Below, one piece after another: positions 7,227-12,083 of a DNA stretch of 12,083 nucleotides (positions are counted from its first letter, which is position 1; the number at the start of each line of letters is the position of its first letter). Under the pieces are notes generated by a model that was not told where the DNA came from, did no database searches, and worked only from the letters and a program-made list of their open reading frames with translations. The position numbers and the translations under genes were made by a program. This stretch comes from Clostridium sp. (GTDB taxonomy: Bacteria > Bacillota > Clostridia > Clostridiales > Clostridiaceae). The stretch lies in assembly GCA_018372555.1 (NCBI GenBank), contig JAHAIU010000079.1:1-12083 (forward strand), read 5' to 3'.

Positions 7227-7322
7227 TTACTTTGTCGCCAATTTTTCTAACTAATATTCATCGTATCAATAAATTTTATTTCTAAAAATCAATTTACAAT
7301 TTCTCAAAATATAAAGAATTTA

Positions 7323-7358
7323 AGCAGCACTAATTTATTATGTAGTGCTGCTTTTTTT
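7323..7358 (+). terminator. Hairpin after the 6-phospho-beta-glucosidase gene, T tract on the plus strand
   Basis: A perfect 10-bp stem, AGCAGCACTA (7323-7332) with TAGTGCTGCT (7343-7352), is followed on the plus strand by a T run to 7358. On the minus strand, where the glucosidase gene ends 40 bases earlier, the stem is followed only by TTAAATTCTTT. It may terminate the bgl operon weakly as a bidirectional element. Its best tail faces the other way, where no gene is seen. Confidence 0.65.
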
Positions 7359-7397
7359 AAATTTTATGAAACCCTATTTATATGCTCTGAATTTCTA

Positions 7398-8864
7398 TTA
7401 ATCTAGAATTTCTCCATTTGACTTAATTACTTCTTTATACCAATAAAATGAGTCTTTCTTAATACGCATTAATGTTCCATTCCCTTCATCGTCTTGATCC
7501 ACATATATAAATCCATAACGTTTACTCATCTGTGATGTTCCACAACTAATTAAATCAATACATCCCCAAGTAGTATATCCCATGATTTCTACACCATCTT
7601 TAATAGCTTCCTTCATAGCTATAATATGTTTTTTAATATAGTCAATACGATATAGGTCATGAATTTTCTTATCTTCAGTTAATACATCTTTTGCTCCTAA
7701 TCCATTTTCAGCTACAAACAATGGTAATTGATAACGATCATATAATTTAAGCAGTGAAATACGTAATCCAGTTGGGTCAATTGGCCAATCCCATTCAGAA
7801 AGCTCTAAATATTCATTTTTAATTGCACTATCAAAAGTACCTGCTACAGCAGTAGCATCCTCACGCGCTTCTGCCACATGGGACATATAGTAACTAATTG
7901 CAATAAAATCAACTGTTCCTTCAGTAAGAGTTTGCTCATCGTCTTTGTACATTTTAATATTAATGTTATTATCTGCAAAGAAACGAGTCATATATGTTGG
8001 ATATTTCCCCCTTGCTTGTACATCAGGATAGAACATATTCAATTGATTAGCCTTTAATGCCTGTAACTGATCATCTGGTTTAGTTGTTTTTGCATATGAT
8101 TCAATTTGATTGATCATACAACCAACCTTAGCATTCGGCGCAATTTCTCTCGCTGCTTTTACTACTAAAGCACTTGCTACAAATTGGTGATGAACAGCTT
8201 GGTATCCTTCTTGCATTTTATTTTCAATTAAATCCTCTAAAATACCAGCTCCAGTATATATACTATGCAAAGTCATATTCATTTCATTAAAAGTAATCCA
8301 ATACTTAACTCTATCTTTAAATCTAGAAAGTAATACTCTAGCATACTTTTCAAACAATTTTATTAATTCACGACTTTTCCATCCATTATATTTTTGTACT
8401 AATGTTATTGGCATTTCATAATGAGACATAGTAACTAACGGCTCAATTCCATACTTATCCAACTCATCAAATACACTATCATAAAACGCTAATCCTTCCT
8501 CGTTCGGTTCTTCTTCTAATCCAGTTGGGAAGATTCTCGCCCATGAAATTGATAAACGGAATACTTTAAATCCCATTTCTGCAAATAGAGCAATATCCTC
8601 TTTATAATTATGATAAAAATCTATTCCCCAACGTTTTGGGAATTTATATCTTTCTGGATGAGATAAATATTCTTCTAACTCCTTAGATGTTACATTAAAG
8701 GTGAAGTTATCAACCTTTCCTGATGCATATGGATTTTTATAAGCTGCCATATCTGAAGTGGATAATCCTTTTCCACCTTCATCAAAAGCTCCTTCAATCT
8801 GATTAGCTGCAGTAGCTCCTCCCCATAAAAATCCATCTGGGAAACCCACTCTTAATTTCTCCAT
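7398..8864 (-). CDS. bglA: 6-phospho-beta-glucosidase (GH1)
   Basis: This cytoplasmic glycoside hydrolase family 1 enzyme splits phosphorylated beta-glucosides delivered by the PTS into glucose 6-phosphate and an aglycone or glucose. At 488 aa it is full length as a single TIM barrel. The start motif FPDGFLWGGATAANQIEGA (8-26) is typical. The acid/base glutamate is in TFNEMN (E194) and the nucleophile in VAENGLG (E386). The SKRYGFIYVD segment (447-456), with K448 and Y450, is the phosphate-recognition signature that separates phospho-glucosidases from plain glucosidases. ATG at 8864 follows a strong AGGAGG nine bases upstream. It starts 21 bases after the PTS permease gene, clearly one operon. 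About ten of its eighteen arginines use CGT, unlike the AGA-dominated neighbours, which hints at a different origin. Confidence 0.95.
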   Translation of the reverse strand: MEKLRVGFPDGFLWGGATAANQIEGAFDEGGKGLSTSDMAAYKNPYASGKVDNFTFNVTSKELEEYLSHPERYKFPKRWGIDFYHNYKEDIALFAEMGFKVFRLSISWARIFPTGLEEEPNEEGLAFYDSVFDELDKYGIEPLVTMSHYEMPITLVQKYNGWKSRELIKLFEKYARVLLSRFKDRVKYWITFNEMNMTLHSIYTGAGILEDLIENKMQEGYQAVHHQFVASALVVKAAREIAPNAKVGCMINQIESYAKTTKPDDQLQALKANQLNMFYPDVQARGKYPTYMTRFFADNNINIKMYKDDEQTLTEGTVDFIAISYYMSHVAEAREDATAVAGTFDSAIKNEYLELSEWDWPIDPTGLRISLLKLYDRYQLPLFVAENGLGAKDVLTEDKKIHDLYRIDYIKKHIIAMKEAIKDGVEIMGYTTWGCIDLISCGTSQMSKRYGFIYVDQDDEGNGTLMRIKKDSFYWYKEVIKSNGEILD

Positions 8865-8885
8865 ATTTATAATCCTCCTAAAACT

Positions 8886-10751
8886 TTATTTTCTTATAGT
8901 TAATAATTTTTCTGTGAAATCTATATAATTGGGAAACGTTTCACTTGAATTGATAATTACATTAGGAAACTCATCAATATTTGTTACCACTATAGGCGAT
9001 ATTAAATCTAAACCTTGTTCTTTAATTAAATTAATATCAAATTCTATTAATTCATCTCCAATATTAACTTCTTGTCCCTTATATACTTTCAATGTAAATC
9101 CATCTCCCTTTAATTTAACTGTATCTATCCCAATATGAATAAGTAATTCAATACCTTCGTTAGAAGTTAGTCCAATTGCATGTTTTGTAGGTATTATAGT
9201 TGTAACCCTTCCTTTAAAAGGTGATTTCACAATACCAGATGAAGGTATAATAGCTAATCCTTTACCAACTAATCCATCTGCAAAAGTTGAATCTGGAACT
9301 TCTGAAAGTGATACTACTTTTCCTTCCATAGGTGATGATATCTCTATAGAATCAATATCATTGTTACTCTCTTTCAAAATTAAGGAATTTTCCTTTTCTT
9401 CATTTTCAAATTTAAACATCATTGTTACTAAGAATGATATTACAAAACTTAATGTTATACCAATTAAAGCAAACATAAAATTATTAGTACCCTCTTGAAT
9501 ATATGAAGGTAATGCTGTAATTCCAGGAAGTGAAAATGAAAATGCTTTAACAACAAATGTTCCAAATATACCACCACCAACAGCTCCTCCTATTAATGCT
9601 GCATAGAAAGGTTTCTTTAATTTTAAAGTTACTCCATAAATAGCTGGCTCAGTTATTCCAAATACTGCTGAAATTCCTGTTGAAGCAGCTAATGATTTCA
9701 TTTTTTTATCTTTGCTTTTTATTGCTACAGCAAATGTTGCTCCAGCTTGTGCTAAATTACTTACTAAATTCATTGGAAGTAATACGATATCATAGCCTAA
9801 ACTACTTAAGCTTGCAAATGCAGCTGGGAAGAAAGCATAATGCATACCTGTAATTACGATTAAAGGCATCAATCCTCCAAGTAACATTCCTGCAAATGGT
9901 CCTGCTATATTAAATAAACCTGAGAAAAATCTTTCTACATATACACCAACATAACTTCCTAATGGTGCAATAAATATTAAAACTAATGTAGAAGTAATTA
10001 ATAAAACAAGTAAAGGTGTAACTATTATTTTAAAAAGGTTAGGTACAAATTTATCTATTACCTTATAAACATAACTTAGCAACCATACCCCTAAAATAAT
10101 TGGAATAACTGTAGCGCTATAATTAATCATTGGAATACTTAATCCCAAGAAGCTTAAGGAAGCTACTTCTCCAGATGCTGCATAATTAATAATAGTTGGA
10201 TACATAATTACTCCTGCAATAGTTACTGCTAAAAATTCATTTGTCTTGAATTTTTTAGCTGCTGAAAAAGCAACTAAAAATGGTAAAAAGTAAAATGGCG
10301 CATCTGCAATCATACTTAAAACTGCATATTCTGAATTAGATTCTGAAATTAATTTTAAAGCTGTTAATAATGCCATAACTCCTTTTAATAAACCCGCACC
10401 TACTATTGCTGGTAAAATAGGCGTAAATATTCCTGAAATAGTATCAAAAATTAAATCAATTATATTTTTTCTTTTCTTCTCTCCTATGGGATTTATTTCA
10501 TGATCTTGTCCTAATTCTTTGCTAACTGCTTCAAATACTTCTGAAACTTTGTTACCAATTATAACTTGGAACTGACCATTTTGAAATTGTGCTCCCATAA
10601 CACCTTCTATTGCCTTAATGTTCTCGATGTTAACCTTTTCTGCATCTACTAAATTAAAACGTAATCTTGTAATACAGTGCCAGCTTTGAGAAATGTTTTC
10701 TTTTCCTCCCATTTCAGAAATAACTCTTTTTGCTAAATCCTTTTTATTCAT
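8886..10751 (-). CDS. bglP: Beta-glucoside PTS permease, EIIBCA
   Basis: This inner-membrane permease of the glucose/beta-glucoside PTS class imports and phosphorylates beta-glucosides using phosphate from HPr. Domain order over 621 aa is B-C-A, complete. EIIB (about 1-85) carries the phospho-cysteine C26 in HCITRLRF. EIIC (about 100-447) is highly hydrophobic and holds GITEPAIYGV (365-374), the conserved sugar-site motif. After a charged linker comes glucose-type EIIA (about 470-621), with the phospho-histidine H539 in ELLIHIGID and supporting H524. ATG at 10749-10751 follows GGGAGG with eight bases between. It heads the operon with the phospho-glucosidase. The exact sugar (cellobiose, arbutin, salicin or similar) is not decided by sequence. 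No BglG/LicT antiterminator gene or RAT site is visible, so control probably comes from the adjacent RpiR regulator. Confidence 0.94.
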   Translation of the reverse strand: MNKKDLAKRVISEMGGKENISQSWHCITRLRFNLVDAEKVNIENIKAIEGVMGAQFQNGQFQVIIGNKVSEVFEAVSKELGQDHEINPIGEKKRKNIIDLIFDTISGIFTPILPAIVGAGLLKGVMALLTALKLISESNSEYAVLSMIADAPFYFLPFLVAFSAAKKFKTNEFLAVTIAGVIMYPTIINYAASGEVASLSFLGLSIPMINYSATVIPIILGVWLLSYVYKVIDKFVPNLFKIIVTPLLVLLITSTLVLIFIAPLGSYVGVYVERFFSGLFNIAGPFAGMLLGGLMPLIVITGMHYAFFPAAFASLSSLGYDIVLLPMNLVSNLAQAGATFAVAIKSKDKKMKSLAASTGISAVFGITEPAIYGVTLKLKKPFYAALIGGAVGGGIFGTFVVKAFSFSLPGITALPSYIQEGTNNFMFALIGITLSFVISFLVTMMFKFENEEKENSLILKESNNDIDSIEISSPMEGKVVSLSEVPDSTFADGLVGKGLAIIPSSGIVKSPFKGRVTTIIPTKHAIGLTSNEGIELLIHIGIDTVKLKGDGFTLKVYKGQEVNIGDELIEFDINLIKEQGLDLISPIVVTNIDEFPNVIINSSETFPNYIDFTEKLLTIRK

Positions 10752-10804
10752 TATTTTATCCTCCCTTATTTATTATCTTTCCTCATACCGTCTCCCTTGT
10801 CTTA

Positions 10805-10813
10805 ATATTAGCA
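10805..10813 (-). promoter_or_regulatory. Possible extended -10 promoter of the bgl operon
   Basis: The minus strand reads TGCTAATAT, an extended -10 box, directly after the T tract of the terminator that follows the regulator gene. Initiation near 10798 would give a leader of about 47 bases before the permease start. No clear -35 is visible because its place is taken by the terminator hairpin. An activator or repressor near the terminator could therefore affect it. Confidence 0.4.
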
Positions 10814-10814
10814 T

Positions 10815-10858
10815 AAAAAAAACAGAAAAGTATCTTCAACATATGAAGACCTTTTCTG
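10815..10858 (-). terminator. Intrinsic terminator between the RpiR regulator and the bgl operon
   Basis: On the minus strand, CAGAAAAG and TCTTCA pair with TGAAGA and CTTTTCTG, with a small internal loop and a 5-base apical loop. Eight T follow directly (10815-10822). It lies about 45 bases after the regulator's stop codon, so regulator and permease should mostly be separate transcripts. Confidence 0.85.
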
Positions 10859-10862
10859 CATT

Positions 10863-10876
10863 TGAAATCATTTTCA
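10863..10876. promoter_or_regulatory. cre-like catabolite site
   Basis: TGAAATCATTTTCA matches the CcpA-binding consensus TGWAANCGNTNWCA at every defined position except the central G. It lies between the regulator's stop codon and the terminator, about 50 bases upstream of the predicted bgl -10 box. Glucose repression of a beta-glucoside operon would be expected, but the site's upstream position and the AT-rich setting make it uncertain. Confidence 0.35.
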
Positions 10877-10900
10877 TTTTTTGAAAATATCTTTAAATTT

Positions 10901-11734
10901 TTATTCCTCACTATACTTTTTATAGTATCTATTAATCAATATTTCTGTGAATAACTGTAATTTATATCTTCCTTCAGTTGCATTCTTATAAGAACCAAGG
11001 TAAATAACGTAATTACACTGTGCTGCCATCTTTAAAGCTGGATTTTGTGTTACAAGTACAATTTTACTTTCTCTTTCTTTAAGAGAATAAAATATCTGTG
11101 ATTTCTGCCTTAGATAGTTTCCATCAACTGAAAAAATAATAGCTAAGCTATTTTCATCTGTCTGATTTGCTAATTTTTCCTGACTGACTTCCCAGGCTGC
11201 AAAATTAACATACTTACCTAAGTTAAAAAGATGATACTGTAAATGTTGCATAAAATAACCTGATAAGTGAAAACCAAAGAAATATACATCTTTATAATCA
11301 TGTATCATACTAACCAAATTATCAACTTCTTTTAAATCAAGATTCTCTACAAATTCTTTTAATGAAACACTAATTGAATCTACAAGATCAATCAAAACCT
11401 CTTTATCTTTTTTAGAATCAAAATATATATTTTTTACATTATCTGAAAGTATCTCTGTTCCAAGATTTTTTCTTTCTACACATTTCATTTTAAATTCATT
11501 AAAGTTACTATATCCTAGTTTTTTAACAAACCTACTTATAGTTGAAGGAGATGTATAGCACATATCTGCCAATTGTAAAATAGTTATATCTTCCATTCCT
11601 TTTTGTATATTTTCTAATATCCCTCTTGCTATGGTAGTATAAGTAACATCTTCACTTTCATCATTCACTATAATTTGAAGCTGTTTTATTATATCCTGAA
11701 TCATTATATCCACCCTCATCCTTTGTACACTCAT
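10901..11734 (-). CDS. RpiR-family transcriptional regulator (HTH plus SIS domain)
   Basis: This predicted sugar-phosphate-responsive regulator probably controls the adjacent beta-glucoside PTS operon. The N-terminal HTH (about residues 50-72, TILQLADMCYTSPSTISRFV) is typical of RpiR proteins. The C-terminal SIS domain (about 135-260), which binds phosphosugars in this family, includes YFFGFHLSGYF. At 277 aa the length is normal. The first ATG (11734) has no ribosome site and falls inside a 14-bp-arm palindrome. ATG at 11702-11704 (residue 11) has GAGG nine bases upstream and gives the start MIQDIIKQL, so I prefer it. The gene sits in the same direction upstream of the permease, separated by a terminator. 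Whether it represses or activates is not visible; the ligand is presumably a 6-phospho-beta-glucoside, by inference. Confidence 0.9.
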   Translation of the reverse strand: MSVQRMRVDIMIQDIIKQLQIIVNDESEDVTYTTIARGILENIQKGMEDITILQLADMCYTSPSTISRFVKKLGYSNFNEFKMKCVERKNLGTEILSDNVKNIYFDSKKDKEVLIDLVDSISVSLKEFVENLDLKEVDNLVSMIHDYKDVYFFGFHLSGYFMQHLQYHLFNLGKYVNFAAWEVSQEKLANQTDENSLAIIFSVDGNYLRQKSQIFYSLKERESKIVLVTQNPALKMAAQCNYVIYLGSYKNATEGRYKLQLFTEILINRYYKKYSEE

Positions 11735-11757
11735 TTATATTTATATAAATGAGTGTA
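11726..11757. promoter_or_regulatory. Perfect 14-bp-arm palindrome in the RpiR gene leader
   Basis: Arms TACACTCATTTATA (11726-11739) and TATAAATGAGTGTA (11744-11757) flank a 4-bp centre. The repeat begins about 14 bases after the predicted transcription start and covers the first possible ATG. It could be an autoregulatory operator or an mRNA hairpin that hides that ATG. There is no T tract after it, so it is not a terminator. Confidence 0.6.
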
Positions 11758-11777
11758 TTCATTTCCTCTTATCCTTT

Positions 11778-11783
11778 ATTATA
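11778..11783 (-). promoter_or_regulatory. -10 box of the RpiR gene
   Basis: A perfect TATAAT lies on the minus strand. The position 17 bases upstream lacks a good -35 and falls within a 28-bp palindrome (11791-11818). Initiation near 11771 would leave about 65 bases to the preferred start at 11704. Confidence 0.5.
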
Positions 11784-11790
11784 TCTTATC

Positions 11791-11818
11791 TAAAATATAA
11801 ACTTAAGTATATATTTTA
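11791..11818. repeat. 28-bp near-perfect palindrome at the -35 position of the RpiR gene
   Basis: Arms TAAAATATA (11791-11799) and TATATTTTA (11810-11818) surround a central ACTTAAGT palindrome (11801-11808). Only one base pair in the whole 28-bp unit is mismatched. Its place over the -35 region suggests an operator, but strong AT bias makes chance palindromes more likely. Confidence 0.4.
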
Positions 11819-11876
11819 TTCAAAGTATAAATCTAATTATTTACTCTATAATTTTTCTATACATTTCTTATTTAGT

Positions 11877-12083
11877 TTAAGCTTCCATCTTCTTTTTAAT
11901 AAGCCTATCTATCAACATCTTTGTTAGTACTACCATAAATAAACTAAATAATAATACAAAAGTTATAGCCCCTTCTCCAAATAGAAATAAACTTATAGCA
12001 TTAACTATAAATAGTAAGGTTCCTGTTGCTCCAAAAAGCTTAGCTGCTACTTTATTACAATATTCGAAAGAGGTTCCATCTTT
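11877..12083 (-). CDS. C-terminal part of a small membrane protein, function unknown
   Basis: An open frame of 68 codons enters from the right edge and ends at a TAA at 11877-11879. The visible part starts KDGTSFEYCNKVAAKLFG. It continues with two hydrophobic segments (about residues 18-35 and 39-55 of the visible part), with Gly-Glu-Gly between them, and ends in a basic tail RLIKKKMEA. This looks like an integral membrane protein with its C-terminus on the cytoplasmic side by the positive-inside rule. The pattern of a polar Asn-Lys stretch before a transmembrane hairpin recalls small clostridial membrane proteins of the SdpI or DUF3784 kind, but I cannot confirm a family. Its start lies outside the window. 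No clear terminator follows before the RpiR promoter. Confidence 0.75.
   Translation of the reverse strand, partial: KDGTSFEYCNKVAAKLFGATGTLLFIVNAISLFLFGEGAITFVLLFSLFMVVLTKMLIDRLIKKKMEA

Noticed and set aside
8630..8646. CCCAA-CGTT-TTGGG palindrome in the glucosidase gene
   Set aside because: It is explained by the coding of the Pro-Lys-Arg-Trp-Gly segment and is deep inside the gene with no nearby promoter.
10752..10900. LicT/BglG ribonucleic antiterminator (RAT) target before the bgl permease
   Set aside because: The terminator hairpin there does not contain or overlap a GGATTGTTACTG-type RAT sequence, and no BglG-family gene is in the window.

Overview
The window is low-GC, Gram-positive DNA that fits Clostridium sensu stricto or a close relative. 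The signs are very AT-rich intergenic DNA, AGA as the dominant arginine codon, strong GGAGG-type ribosome binding sites, a methionyl-tRNA synthetase behind a T-box leader, and a glucose-class PTS with an RpiR regulator. All eight recognisable genes lie on the minus strand, so the window is best read from right to left. I cannot name the species from sequence alone.

Right part (about 12083-7398): the C-terminal end of a small membrane protein (11877-12083) is followed by an RpiR/SIS regulator gene (10901-11734). Two long palindromes lie at that gene's promoter and leader. A strong intrinsic terminator (10815-10858) separates the regulator from a two-gene beta-glucoside operon: a PTS EIIBCA permease (8886-10751) and a GH1 6-phospho-beta-glucosidase (7398-8864). 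The permease imports and phosphorylates aryl- or cellobiose-type beta-glucosides, and the glucosidase cleaves the phosphosugar in the cytoplasm. The glucosidase gene has arginine codon use unlike its neighbours.

Middle part (about 7230-3109): a consensus promoter drives a complete methionine-type T-box leader (6914-7191), then metG (4900-6843). A 200-bp intergenic repeat and hairpin region follows, then a second MetRS-family gene (3109-4698). The second protein has a degenerate KMSKS loop and HLGR in place of HIGH, so it is either a divergent synthetase or a paralog that has lost normal aminoacylation.

Left part (about 3108-1): an intergenic region holds a terminator facing the plus strand, where no gene is seen, which hints at a small RNA. 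A Na+/phosphate-symporter-type protein with a PhoU tail (1202-2803) and a LacI-family regulator (130-1134) follow, closed by an intrinsic terminator (31-57). The regulator's best start by ribosome-site spacing and family N-terminus is an AUA codon.

No complete new system is evident. The points most worth a second look are the MetRS paralog, the apparent AUA start, the inverted-repeat region between the two synthetase genes, the possible plus-strand small RNA, and the palindromes at the RpiR gene.
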